NCBI GenBank assembly: GCA_963693365.1
Contig: CAVNZM010000009.1
Coordinates: 3,038,001-3,102,000 of the forward strand
Direction of reading: 5' to 3'
Length of the DNA: 64,000 nucleotides
Source of the DNA: Amoebidium appalachense
Lineage: Eukaryota; Ichthyosporea
Position numbers and translations under genes: made by a program. Below the pieces are notes generated by a model. It had not been told where the DNA came from. It was given only the letters and a program-made list of their open reading frames with translations, and did not search any database. Shown in pieces: positions 29,540-63,866 of this stretch. Position 1 is the first letter of the stretch; every line of letters starts with the position of its first letter.

Positions 29540-29960
29540 GTGTGATCTGATTGGATGACGACACGACCTTTAACTTCAGTTAGTCTTGCCGTGATTGGCC
29601 TCAGCGAAATAACCAGGCTATGGACATTTCTATTGGGTTAGAGGAATCGAATAACCGGGTTAATGGGTGAGTGCGCTGCTAGCCAATCAAAGCGATCACT
29701 AGGAAAATGAGCCTGAAATATGAATGTAATGATATATGAATCAAATAACCGAGTTAAAGTTTGCATAATGTATCAATAAAGTGAATGCTAAATCTTTATG
29801 GGTCATATCGTAACCGGATCATGTCGGCTCGTGTCCTCGCTCGACCTCGTTATTTCGGCTCGCCTTGACGATTATTTTGGCTCGCCTATCGGCTCGCCAA
29901 AATAACCGACGGCTCGCCGAAATAACTTCGGTCTCGCTCGGCCACTCGCCCCATGACTCC
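29540..29960. promoter_or_regulatory. CCAAT-rich, inverted-repeat region
   Basis: ATTGG/CCAAT words at about 29551, 29595 and 29681 and repeated AATAACC(G/A)GGTT words. GTTATTTCGGCTCGCC (29848) faces GGCTCGCCGAAATAAC (29907), a strong inverted repeat. No gene seen between 29.1 and 30.4 kb. Promoter role for the flanking genes is inference. Confidence 0.35.
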
Positions 29961-30496
29961 TGATTATCAGTGCCCTCACATGCAGGGAACAGGGCCTAGG
30001 CTAACAGGTGAGAACAACACAGAGTAAAATATGTATGTACATACTACGGCTGAAACCACGAAATCTCAAAGACCACCGAGATCATAAAGCAGCCTCAAAC
30101 TAAGAAGAGAGATCCATGAAAAGTGTTTGGGTCCATCACAAGTCGTTAAAAGGGCACTGTACCGGATCTCTTTCACATCGAGCCTCCAGATGCAAGATCT
30201 CGCATGCTCAGACAACCCTTTTCCCTGTGATATTAGTAGAGTTCATCTTTCGATGCTTCGGGAAGCAGCCGAGTTTATTTAGTTCAGCACTCTGTTGAAT
30301 TTTGCCTTTTCGGCCTAGGGATTGCAGGTTAGCCCCATGGGCCCACTGTGTGCACCACCCAGTTTGAATCACTCCCCAGACACCCACACGGCCTAGGCCT
30401 ATCAAAGGTTTCACAACCCAACCAACACCTTCAAGTAATTGCGCAAACTAAACGCAAAACAGTACATCCATTACTTACTATATACGTTTTTTATAA

Positions 30497-40938
<10,442 letters not shown>

Positions 40939-41594
40939 ATTAAAATTAATATTGTTAAGAAAATGAAAAGAAAAAGGAACGATTATAATGTACTTAAGCA
41001 TTAATGCTTTTTTGATATCGTATTTTAAAAAGGGTCGTGGACACATCTTGAAAAAAACAACGTTTTCATATGAGGTAGCAACCAGTCTATGTGGGTCACC
41101 GTGTATAAACGTAAAGTAGTGTGCACATGTACAAAATACAGGGGCAGGGACATTTAAGCTGACCATATAAGTTAACATATCCCTTTTACACTATCTTTAT
41201 GTCAAATTGCGGAATCGGCTGTTGTACATTATCGCTCTGGATAGCTTTGAAATTAGGCGATGTCTTTGGCCTCTGGGGGAGAGAGGGAGGGAGTGGGTTG
41301 GGTATATTCAGATAGTCCGGCTTACGGTACAACCTCCCCCCCCCCCCCCCAAAAAAAAAAAAAAAAAAAAAAAAAAAGATACACACGCCTGTATATACAT
41401 ACACACCCGTATTCCCCCATCTTTCGGGTGATGAAATGTACTGTATGGCTTCAGAATTTTTATTTAAGTGGTCTTAGCAGTTGCGGACCTAGTAAAATTT
41501 AATAGAGATTCGCTACACCTTTGAAAATTAATATAGATGGCCATCGGACGACCTAATCATGAGTTGTCTCCTCCCCCTCCCTCCCTTCCTCCCC

Positions 41595-41657
<63 letters not shown>

Positions 41658-42479
41658 ACACACATGACCACCACCATGCTTCATTCTGTGCTCTCCTGCT
41701 GCCGGCAACCAACTGCAGTCAGTACTGAACCCAATAACCCCTCGTCGTGGCACAGCTACTGGTATACCTTGCAATTGGCCGCCTGGTGTTCTTATGGCCA
41801 GTGTCTTACATGGGAATTGATGAACAATTCCAACCACTGTTCTATATGATATGATAGGGTATATACGTATTTGTGAAGCCGCAAGTATAAAAGGCTTGAA
41901 CTGTTGTCCAAATAAAGCCGTCAGTAGATTAAAAACAAACACGGTACAAGGAGGCGAGCATGACCTACAAGAGCCGGAAGACATAAAAAAAGAGACACTT
42001 CCTTTCTTTTGCTCAGTGCCATGCGTTAAGTTGTTGGGTTATTATAAACTTGCCAATTGCAAGTACACGATATCGTGTTGATTTTGACACGGTATCATGA
42101 AGTTCGCATTCATTAGCAGTGTACACAACGTTCGCCCGGGGTCCGTGATAAAAGTAGGCAGATGCTTCTCTTCCCTCCATTTCCTTGGATCATGCATGAC
42201 GTACTTTCCTTCCACTAACGGAGAGTCATTAAATTTGACCTGAATAAGTAACAAGAAAATAGGGAAAAATCTATACACAAACATTAGAGATATTTGAAAA
42301 ATTTTAAGAGACGACGTCGAGCCAGAGAAGATAGCTCTTGGGAGGGAAGAGAGAGGGGAGGTGGGGAAAAAACCTTTAGGCGGGCAAAAGTGAAAGGGAA
42401 GGGGCCAAAGGAAAAAGAAAGAGAGAGAAGAAAGAGAGAGAAACCAAAAAACGTGAAAGGAAGAAAACTCTGCACTAAA
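40939..42479. other. Intergenic stretch between the RGS and secreted-protein genes
   Basis: AT-rich 3' flank of the RGS gene, C-run/A-run composite (41336-41377), long C run (41597-41643) with short (CA)n, then unique sequence. From 42290 to 42479 the strand is purine-rich (GAGAGA, AAAGG), perhaps the 5' UTR of the next gene. No other gene supported. Confidence 0.5.
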
Positions 42480-43340
42480 ATGTTCCTCCTATCTCTCCTT
42501 CTCCCTCTCTTCCTTCTACCCGTGGGTAATTTCGGGCACCTTCCCTTCTACGAACCCAGCCGTTTGCGCAACCGAGGCCACTTCACCACCACAGGACCCA
42601 CCCAACCATCCCCTGACGAAGATTGCTCATTCGAGCATCCCTTTAACATTCTTAAAGAAACCGCCATTACTGCCGGACCTCCGGGAACCCCACCTACCCT
42701 ACGCCCAACACAGTCTGTAGTGATAGAAAGTCTACTTGTTGGTTCGAACGATTATGATGTGTTTTTGTACAACAAAACTTTTACAGGTGAACATGTTTTT
42801 CTTGGTTACCCTCACGTTCCTAATTGCCTTGAATATCTGAATTTCTACCCGTCTATAAGCCTCTTGGGACCACTCAACACCACCGATTCCCAGACAAACA
42901 AGACGGTTTTCACGGCTCCAAACGAAAATTTACCATTTTCCGTTCCTGTAGGATACGGGATATTAACACACCACCACCCACCCGTCCCTCCAAATACCCC
43001 TCGCCCCGCCTACCACGAGCCTCGCACCAACAACGCATGGATGTATGCGCAGGGTTGGAACGTTTCCTGTTCCGAAAAATACAACCAGACCGGGTGTGAA
43101 TGGGAAAATGCTATTCTTGTGCATATTTCACAGCCCGGAGAATATTTTTGGGTGATTTGGTCGAAGGAAGAAGTTTCGAATACCACACTGCAGGATGTTG
43201 GTTTTGTAACTGGTGAGAGCGATCGGTATACCCCTGGGGATTATGCGAGACTTAAACACATTATGCCTGCGATAGCACATGGGCGGGCTTTGAATGTGGA
43301 GTGCGCAGAAGTACCGCGTGAATTGATCTCCTTTAAGTAA
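42480..43340 (+). CDS. Secreted glycoprotein, intronless, unrecognised
   Basis: 286 residues. The first ATG (42480) starts a clear signal peptide (MFLLSLLLPLFLLPVG). The mature part has few cysteines and six N-glycosylation sequons (YNKTF, LNTTD, TNKTV, WNVSC, YNQTG, SNTTL). A His/Pro-rich stretch (HHHPPVPPNTPRPAYHEP) precedes WMYAQGWNVSCSEKYN, and the motif PGEYFWVIWS lies near residue 220. Many short beta-strand-like segments suggest a secreted beta-sandwich domain; no anchor at the C-terminus. It is the only long uninterrupted host-like frame in the window, so it may be a retrocopy or a naturally intronless gene. Family not recognised. Confidence 0.75.
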   Translation: MFLLSLLLPLFLLPVGNFGHLPFYEPSRLRNRGHFTTTGPTQPSPDEDCSFEHPFNILKETAITAGPPGTPPTLRPTQSVVIESLLVGSNDYDVFLYNKTFTGEHVFLGYPHVPNCLEYLNFYPSISLLGPLNTTDSQTNKTVFTAPNENLPFSVPVGYGILTHHHPPVPPNTPRPAYHEPRTNNAWMYAQGWNVSCSEKYNQTGCEWENAILVHISQPGEYFWVIWSKEEVSNTTLQDVGFVTGESDRYTPGDYARLKHIMPAIAHGRALNVECAEVPRELISFK

Positions 43341-55647
<12,307 letters not shown>

Positions 55648-56068
55648 CTAAGTGTAAAGGGAGCCAATCAGCGATGGGTGCGGGTGCGCGATTGACCAAT
55701 CAAATCACTTTTGACTTCGAAAGTTTGACGCCAAAAGCCTTCGCCGGGAAAGCTGGTTGAACACTTTAGATTTGTCTGGGACGTTTGAAACCGAAGGTAG
55801 TTGGGAAGTGGAGTAATGTTCTATTATAAATCTATGCTATTCCATTTTTCTGGACGGTAGTAATCTTTTTAACTTTCTGTAGAGGGTTAACGGGATCGGT
55901 TTTTTGTGCCCTTATGCTTTCTCGGCAACTCACACTTGGAACTATCCATGCACGACCAGTCTTTCGTTTGTCAGTGGCATGATCAGCCGGAACCATCTGG
56001 CTAGTTTTGACTGCATCAGCTGCCAGCCGCTCCATGGAAACCAGAAGCAGCAGCGATCGGACTGAAAG
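55648..56068. promoter_or_regulatory. Likely shared promoter of PGAP2 and the unknown gene
   Basis: Head-to-head arrangement: PGAP2 on the plus strand, the unknown gene on the minus strand. The stretch has CCAAT at 55672 and 55708 (in CCAATCAG and CCAATCAAAT) and a GC-rich, run-free interval. A strong plus-strand donor (ACTGAAAG then GTAAGC, 56068) and the acceptor TTTTTCCTAG (56335) suggest a 5'-UTR exon of PGAP2 ending at 56068. Confidence 0.5.
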
Positions 56069-56484
56069 GTAAGCCACCTTGATAATAATGAAGAAGGGCG
56101 TCCCCTCCTCCCCTCCCCCCCCCCCCCCCCCCCCCCCCTCGCGTCCCTCGCCCCCGCCCCCCCCCCTTTCCCCCCCCCCCCCTCCCCCCCCCCCCCCCCC
56201 CCCTTAAATATCACCCTCTCCCTTTTATTAACTTTCTCTATCTCTCTCTCTCTTCATCTCTCTCCCTACTTCCTTTCCTCCCCCCCCCCCCCCCCCCCCC
56301 CCTTCTACCCTTATTTCTCGTGTCTTTTTCCTAGGACCGTCCCTGTCAGCCCCTCGCTTCGCTCCGACACCAAGTTTTCCGACTGAGTTCATTGAAGTCC
56401 TCTTGGCTTTGAGTGCACAGAAATCAGCCTTCTTTTCGGTGTCAAAAAGTTGCAATTTCTTAACAAGCCTCGGTCACATCACAG

Positions 56485-56728
56485 ATGGCCGTGGATCACC
56501 GGGAGGCTTATTTCTCCTGTAGGCACAAACACCTAATCTTTGTGGGCTGTGCCAGCCCGGTTGCCGGGTAACAGCCCTCCCTTCCCCCTCCCTCCCCCCT
56601 TCCCCCCCCCCCTCCCCCCCCCCCCTCCCTCCTCCCCCCTCTTTCCCCCCCCCCCTCCCCCCTCCCTCTTTCTAGCTTTCTAGTTCACGTACACACACAG
56701 AGAGAGGCCCATATAAGAGAGAGAGAGA

Positions 56729-56762
<34 letters not shown>

Positions 56763-58128
56763 CATGCAACCGGGCCCGAGCACACACAGTTACACAAAGG
56801 CACATGGACACACACACGGACGCTTGTCCTTTCCCGCCCAGTCCGTTACCCATCCCTCTGATTTCTCTTCGTCCCATACACTGGGAAAGGATACCAAATG
56901 GGGGGGGGGGGGGGGGGGGGGGGGGGAGGGGGGGGGGGGGGGGGGGGGGGGGGAAGAGGGGGAGGAGGGGGGTATGGGGGGAGGGGGGTGGGAGGGCGGG
57001 GGGGTGGTCACCTCCCTGCAAAGATCTAACAACCATGCTCCTCTCCCCCCTCCCCTCCCTCCCCCCACTCCCTCCCTCCCCCCCCCCCCCCCCCCCTCCC
57101 CCCCCCTATAGGCTGCTCTTCTGCATCATCTATTCCCTGATGTATAACTTTGATGATGTCAACAACACACACTGTAAGGTATGTAGCGTCACGATCCCCT
57201 GTGGACCTCCCCTGAGAATGGGCTCTACTTATTATGCATCCTGTTAATGTGTGATTTGCACTCTGCATGGTGTTGTCCGTTGCTAATGTGTACTTCGTAA
57301 TTTATAGAGCATTCAACCCCCCCCCCCCCCCCCAAAAAAAAAAAAAAAACCCTCCCCTGCCCTCGGGGAAAAAAAAAAAAGAAAGATTAAAAAACAGACC
57401 TTAACCAAGGAAAAAAACAAAACAAAACAAAGGAGAAGTACAGAGACTGGTACGGGATTGGGCAATCGACAGAAGGAACAGGGGACTAACCAGATCAGAA
57501 TCCCGGTAGGGTGGTATATAGTAACCAGTAGGCCAAATGCCCGGGAGCTTTCTTTTCTTTTTTCCTTTCCTTCTTTCTTTCTTTTCTTTTCTTTTTTTTT
57601 TTTGGAGGGGGGGCGGGGGGAGGGGGGTCGTCCTTGGGGGGAGGGGGAGGGGGAAAAAGAGGGAGGTTTACAAAATCTCTAGAAAAGCAACGTCAATACA
57701 AACGAAAAATATAGGGTAAAAGAAAATAAAAAATGGATGCCTACATACTTTGTATGAGCCTCTCTCCCTGCGGGGACGGGCAGGGGGATGGCCAGGGTGA
57801 GTCAGGTTTGCATGGGTGGGTGAGTGGGGGAGGCGGGAAGGGGGGGGGGGGGGGGGGGGGGGGGGGCAAAGGGAGGGGGAGGGGAGAAGGGGAGGAAGGG
57901 GGAAGGGGGGGAGAGGTGGAGTGGGATAGGGAGGGGGACCGGGGGGGGGGGGGGGGGGGGGGGGAGGCATGTGAAAAGTGCAGAAGACAACAGATTGTGT
58001 TGCGTAGCAAAAGGCATCAGAGAAAATAAATGGAAGAAAAGAAAAAAACAGTAGGCGCAAGGTGGGGGGGGGGGGGGGGGGGGGGATGCATATAAAATAC
58101 ACACACACACACACATGTATATTAGAAG

Positions 58129-58195
<67 letters not shown>

Positions 58196-58219
58196 GGTTA
58201 TATATCGCACGCGTGCGCG

Positions 58220-58264
<45 letters not shown>

Positions 58265-60216
58265 CGAGAAAAAGAGACGTATTAACCCCGCATGCACGTG
58301 CAGGTAGCCAACATTGTACCCTCTCTCAGCAGCTGCATCGGCAACCACCACCCGCAGGTCTATGTGTGGCGCATGGCTGTGGCTGTCATGCTGGGCCAGA
58401 GGCTGGTCGATAGCTTTGCATACCACACATACCTCAATGTATGTATATCAATTTCCAAGTTCCCCCATTGCATACCACACATACCTCAATGTATGTATAT
58501 CAATTTCCAACTCAACCCATTGCATACCACACATACCTCAATGTATGTATATCAATTTCCAACTCAACCCATTGCATTCCACACATACCTCAATGTATGT
58601 ATATCAATTTCCAACTCAACCCATTGCATACTACACATACCTCAATGTATGTATATCAGTTTCCAACTCAACCCATTGCATACCACACATACCTCAATGT
58701 ATGTATATCAATTTCCAACTCAACCCATTGCATTCCACACATACCTCAATGTATGTATATCAATTTCCAACTCAACCCATTGCATACTACACATACCTCA
58801 ATGTATGTATATCAGTTTCCTACTCAACCCATTACTACCACACATACCTCAATGTATGGATATCAATTTTCCAACTCCCCCCATTGCATACGTACCTCGC
58901 ATACCTCTATATAGGTGTATTGCCTTCGAACCCTCCTCCACAGCATACCACACATACCTAAATGTGCGGATAGCCACCTCTTCCCTGAATGCCACACATA
59001 AATCAATGTGCGTATATCGTCTCGGATATTCCCTTTTCATTGCATACTCCATTTACCTCAATGTGCGTATATCCCCCCCCCCCCCCCCCCCCCCCGCCCC
59101 CCCCTCCTCCTCCTCCTCTCCCCCCACCTTAAAATTTATTCTTATTGTGCTACTGTGTTGTAGACAGAGGCCTGGACGAGCTAGGAACAAGCATTGTGAG
59201 GCAGAGATAGTAATGGGAGTAATGCCCCCCTCCCCCCGCCCCCTTCCCCCTCTCTCTCCCCCTCCCCTCCCTCTCTCCACTGCCCCTCCCCCCCCCCCTC
59301 CCCCCCCCCCCCCCCCCTCCCCTCCCCTTCTCTATAGGTTAGGGAGTCGGGGAGCTTTGTAGAAGCCCGGCTTATGCTCTATCTCTCTGCTTGCTTGCTT
59401 TGTTTTCTTGTCTGCTTGCAGATTTTGTAGACTCTGCGTTCTTAGATTGCTGCTCCTTGAACAACCCTGCTCGTCTTTGGCCAAGACGGGTGGACTCGCC
59501 TATTGCTGTTGAAACAAAGTATGGGTTGGGAACCACGCACGAGAGGTTAAAGAGTCGAAAGCCATGCTTTTGTGGAGGCAAAGGAACCCCCCTGATGATG
59601 GGCTCTGTTCAAGTGTCTTCTGCCTGCACGCTTAAATTGCTTGATTTTGGATTTCCCACCTTTGTGACGCTTTGTTGTTGCTCTTTGTTGTCTCCTCCAT
59701 ATTTCCAACCCTCTAACGCATACATCACCCCCCTCCCCCCCCCCCCCCCCCCCTGGAAGAGGGGGGAAGGGAGGGGGGAGGGGGAGGGACGAGGTAAATA
59801 GGTAGGAGGTTATGGATGAACTGGAGGGTGAGGGAAAGGGGGGGGGGGAGGGAGGGGGGGGAAGGGGGGGGGGGGGGGGGGAGAGGAGATGTATTAGGTT
59901 GGAAGGTACGGAGAAGTGGGGGGGAAGGGGGGGATGAGTAAAGGGAAAGAGGGGGGGGGGGGGGGGGAGAGGGATGAGTAAAGGGAAGGGGGGGGGGGGG
60001 GGGGGGAGGGGGGGGGGGGCAGGTAGAATAGGTTGAGGGGGTTGGAGGAGTCGATAACGGGAAAAACATGAATTCGACCCGTTTTATTGCTCCACCCACT
60101 TCAGATTCTTTCCCTCTCTCTTCCACCTTGCAACTTCAACCAACCCCACTTAACCCCTCTCTAGTGCCCCCCCTCCCCTCCCCCCCCCCCCCCCCCCCCC
60201 CCCCCCGTTTCCAACC

Positions 60217-60265
<49 letters not shown>

Positions 60266-61094
60266 CAATAACAATAACAATAATATTAATAATAATAGTA
60301 ATAATGGTAATGATAATAATGATAATAATGATAATAATAATAGTGATAATATTAATAATTATAATAATAATGATAATAATAATAATGATAATATTGATAA
60401 TGATAATAGACAGGCACACCAGAGCCACCACTACCTCCAACAGGACCACGCACCCATTTGTCCCTACTTCTCACACAATCAAAAGTGCAAACAACCCGCC
60501 CTCACCCCCTCCCCCCCCCCCCCCCCCCCCCTCCCCTCCCTTGAATCAGATCCATTCTATTAACAAGAACATTATTAACACCTAGAACAATAACAGTAAT
60601 AATTACATCATAACAACAACAACAATGACGATATCACCAACATTCTCATCAACACTAACAACAACAACAATAACAGACTGGGCCTGTTCGCCGCTCAACA
60701 ACAAAAACAATAATAATTGTATGCATAATCATAGCAACCCCAACATTATCATCAAAACTAACAACAACAACAACACCAGACAGGTCCCGTTCGCCGCTCG
60801 ACCTACCACCATTCCCTCAACCACCTCCACCTCTTTCTCATGCTGACAGAAAACATGGCTCTTGTTCTTCTCACCTACGTTTCCTCCACCGAAAACCACC
60901 CCGTTCACGTAGCGGCGTTCACGACTTTCATCACGTCGTCGCAGTTGCACATGGGGCTACTTGCATACCTGTACAAACTGAGCAAGGGCGGTATGATGAT
61001 TGAGGAAGAGCATAGGTCTTACAGGTATGCGCTTCTTGCATCCCCCTGCTCTTTGTTGTCTTCTCCATATTTCCAACCCTCTAACGAATACATC

Positions 61095-61127
<33 letters not shown>

Positions 61128-63367
61128 TTCGAGGATGCATTGTGTTGTTCGTCATAAATGTGCACTTCTAGTCTGTAACACATTCTTACCTTACACCCCC
61201 CCCCTCCCCCCGTATGGGGTAATGACATATAAAATTATAAAAAGGTCCAAGATAAAGACGTAAAATTAAGATAAGTATTGATAATTTAGGTGCAATAGCA
61301 AACAATGTTGTTTGAATAGTAGGAGACCCTTGATACACATCCGGAGTCCTGCACTGGTGTGCTTCTCTTTGTGTGCGTCCGTTTCCGTTTTTTTCAATTT
61401 ACCAGATTTGGGAGGTCACACACAAGCACCATTTTTCCTGTTCGTGTTTGTCGTCACTTTTGCATTTCGACTCATCGTAGCTTCTTCCCCCCAAATTGGG
61501 CTTGGACTCGACTTATGACTCACACTTCTTGTGTGTGCTTTGCAAAACCTACATTGTATTGTTTGTCGAGAATGTGTATTTCGTACTTTGTAGCAGATTT
61601 TAAGTTCCCCCCTCCCCCCTCCCCCCTCCCCCCTCCCCCCCTCTCCACCCATCCCACTCCCCCCGCCTCCCCCCCTCCCCTCCCCCCCCCCCCCCCCCCC
61701 CCCCCACACACACACCCCCTTCCATCCCCCCCCTCCCCCCGCCCTCCACACACACATACACAACTTAACCTACGCGAGCAAATCAAATGTGCAAGGCTAG
61801 CCTCATTCCATCGACGAAAATGCATCTCTCACTCTTTCTCCGAAACCCCCCCCCCCCCCCGCTTTGCATTGCCTTGTCCGACTTGAGTGTCCATTTCGTG
61901 CTCTCAAAACCCTCCATCCCCCCCCCCCCCGCTTTACTTCCATGCAACCGGGCATGGTTGCTCTGTGTCGTGCATCTGTAAGCACATACACATTTTTCGC
62001 TGCACTGCATTAGTTTGCACACACATCTTCACCGTTTTGCTCACCTTGCTTGCATAAGCAACCCTGCTCGTCTTTGATTAAGACGGGTTGACCCTCCCAA
62101 GTTCAGTTGATGCTGCTGTCTGAGTTGGAGAGTCGTATATACGCGGGCTAAGGGGTCGAAACTCAGACGCAATTGATGACTTGGGCCCTCCCTGAGGATG
62201 GGCTCTGCTTATTACGCATACTGTGCGCATGGCTTATGTTGCATACTTGAATGTTTGCCTTTGCATGTGTCCTGCACCTTGCTTCTCATCGTGTATGCGT
62301 ACTTCGTACCGTGTTCCGCATTCAAACCCCCCCCCCCCCTCCCCTCCCCGCCGCCTTCCTCCCCTTAGCCGGATGCATGATATATGTAGTGTGTGGGTGC
62401 TAACTTATGTGCATGGGGCAGGTGGAAGCTGCAGTGTCTGCAGGTCAATGTGACGGTGATGGCTCTGGCCTGCTACCTCTACTACAGACACAACACCTAC
62501 TGCGAACCTTACAGTACGTTACCCCCTCATTCACCACTTACACCAACTTGTGCACACACGCAAGCACATACAGACTCGCATGCATACATGCAGACACACA
62601 CACGAACACCCGGACATGCACACATCCACACCGCATGTGCGCACGCACAAGCACACACACTGCCTCACATGCGCGGATGCAGACGCACACACCCTTGCAC
62701 ACGCGAGCACCCAGACTCGAACGCATGCTTAAACATGTGCGTGCGCACACGCACACATAGACACAAACTCGCTCACTCACACACACTCACTATCTCACTA
62801 TCTCCCAGAGCCGACCATGAACTTACTCCCGCTCCCCCCCCCCCCCCCCCCCCCCCCCTCCCCATTGCGTTTTATCTTGCCCATATTTTCGCCTTTTCAA
62901 CTTTCCCCCCCCCCCCCCCCTCCCCCCCCCCCTTCTCCCCCACCCCCTCCCCCCCACCCCCCGGCACCCCCACCCACCCATCCTCCACCCCTCCCCCTCA
63001 CACACGCACACACAAACACACATGCTTTGCTCCCTCTTTCTACGCATTCTTGCCCTATCAAATCACAACCACACACCTACCAATAATCATAGATCCACAA
63101 GGAAGCAATTAATCACATATATAGAGACGTGCTCGTGTTTATGCACATATGCACGTACGGCGTACAAGTGAGCTGAACTGTCCCCCTCCCCCCCCTCCCC
63201 CCCCCCCCCCCCCCCCCCACCCACCCCCACCCCCCCTTCCTTCTCCGGCTCCCGTGACTTCCCTGGGACCGGTGTTGCTTGTGTTGTATGCTACGTTCAC
63301 ACTGTGTTTCTGTGCTATTTTCTTGGCTGTTGGTTCTCATTCCTTAAATCGTAGCAGTACACTCCAA

Positions 63368-63460
<93 letters not shown>

Positions 63461-63664
63461 CCCTCCCGGCTGCCCTCCATATTTCCCCCCTCCCCTTGCT
63501 AAAACACACACACACACACACATGCACGCACGCGCACACGCACGCACGCACACACGCACACACGCACGCGCACGCACACGCACACGCACACGCACACGCA
63601 CACGCACACGCACAAGCACACGCACACTCACACGCACACGCACACGCACACGCACAACGCACGT

Positions 63665-63739
<75 letters not shown>

Positions 63740-63866
63740 GTACAGCCTGTTCAGCAGCTGTGAATGGACGGTTGTTTTTTCCAACATCTGGTACCACTAC
63801 AGCGCAGTTTTGGACTTTGCTGATTGCAATTTGAGTTTTGGCCCATCGCCTATGTCACGGCCATAA
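56485..63866 (+). CDS. PGAP2: PGAP2, GPI-anchor fatty-acid remodelling protein
   Basis: Multi-pass membrane protein of the Golgi/ER of the PGAP2 (FRAG1) family, needed for the reacylation step of GPI-anchor lipid remodelling. Six exons: 56485-56567, 57112-57178, 58304-58438, 60780-61024, 62422-62513 and 63739-63866; all phases agree and the protein is 249 residues, close to animal PGAP2. TM1 is LIFVGCASPVAGLLFCIIYS, followed by the lumenal FDDVNNTHC. Family landmarks: VPSLSSCIG with PQVYVWRMAV, FAYHTYLN, ENMALVLLTYVSSTE, the SSQLHMG helix, RSYRWKLQCLQ, FRHN-like YYRHNTYCEP, and a final NIWYHYSAVLDF where animals have NMAFHMTAWWDF. Start is the first ATG of the exon. Intron 3 begins with the 52-bp repeat; the last acceptor is the end of a (CA)n array. 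Confidence 0.93.
56575..57110. repeat. PGAP2 intron 1: C runs, short (CA)n, G-run cluster
   Basis: C-rich (56580-56672), (CA)n at 56732-56760, G runs at 56900-56952 and C runs at 57074-57106 that lead straight into the acceptor CCCCTATAG. Confidence 0.9.
57300..58260. repeat. PGAP2 intron 2: C-A composite, T-G composite, G runs, (CA)n
   Basis: C run then A run (57317-57350), T run then G-rich (57588-57660), G runs (57840-57866, 57939-57964 and 58062-58085), (CA)n at 58131-58186 and, after a TATA patch and CG steps, at 58228-58261, 40 bases before exon 3. Confidence 0.93.
58419..59070. repeat. 52-bp minisatellite made from the end of PGAP2 exon 3
   Basis: The last 20 bases of exon 3 with the donor (TACCTCAAT then GTATGT) and the first 30 of the intron are repeated with an exact 52-base period at 58431, 58483, 58535, 58587, 58639, 58691, 58743 and 58795, then in four or five diverged units. 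Variants TTGCATTCC, TTGCATACTAC and ATCAGTTT recur every third unit, so blocks of 156 bases were duplicated. All three frames are open across the array. Confidence 0.95.
59375..59735 (+). mobile_element. SINE-like dispersed repeat, copy 2
   Basis: Near-identical to 50690-51085 in the other orientation. Shorter relatives share its end TTGTCTCCTCCATATTTCCA (61050), its palindrome (62067-62092) or the word GATGGGCTCTGCTTATTACGCAT (62195; variants at 57220 and 38232). Four of the copies are in the PGAP2 gene. Confidence 0.7.
60219..60411. repeat. (ATA)n/(ATG ATA)n microsatellite
   Basis: Trinucleotide repeat, pure ATA at first and then with ATG, AAC and ATT variants, in PGAP2 intron 3. Confidence 0.97.
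60663..60702 (+). repeat. Partial copy of the start of PGAP2 exon 4
   Basis: AACAG then ACTGGGCCTGTTCGCCGCTC repeats the true border at 60780 (CCAG then ACAGGTCCCGTTCGCCGCTC), 4 mismatches in 23, about 100 bases upstream. Confidence 0.75.
62060..62225 (+). mobile_element. SINE-like dispersed repeat, diverged copy
   Basis: Contains CCTGCTCGTCTTTGATTAAGACGGGTTG and AGGGGTCGAAACTCAGACGCA, like the copies at 59400 and 38180. GGGGTCGAAACTC is similar to a pol III B box. Confidence 0.5.
62550..62800. repeat. Degenerate (CA)n/(CACGCA)n in PGAP2 intron 5
   Basis: CA-rich with many CG and TG variants, starting 40 bases after the donor at 62514. Confidence 0.9.
63371..63459. repeat. 89-base C run
   Basis: Uninterrupted C run in PGAP2 intron 5; true length uncertain. 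Confidence 0.95.
63507..63738. repeat. (CACG)n then (CA)n ending as the PGAP2 exon 6 acceptor
   Basis: CG-variant CA repeat, then about 34 pure CA units; the last reads CACACAG directly at the exon border 63738. Confidence 0.97.

Noticed and set aside
58292-59362. 356-codon frame through the 52-bp repeat
   Set aside because: It is exon 3 of PGAP2 read on into its intron; the family match stops exactly at the donor, and all three frames of the repeat are open.
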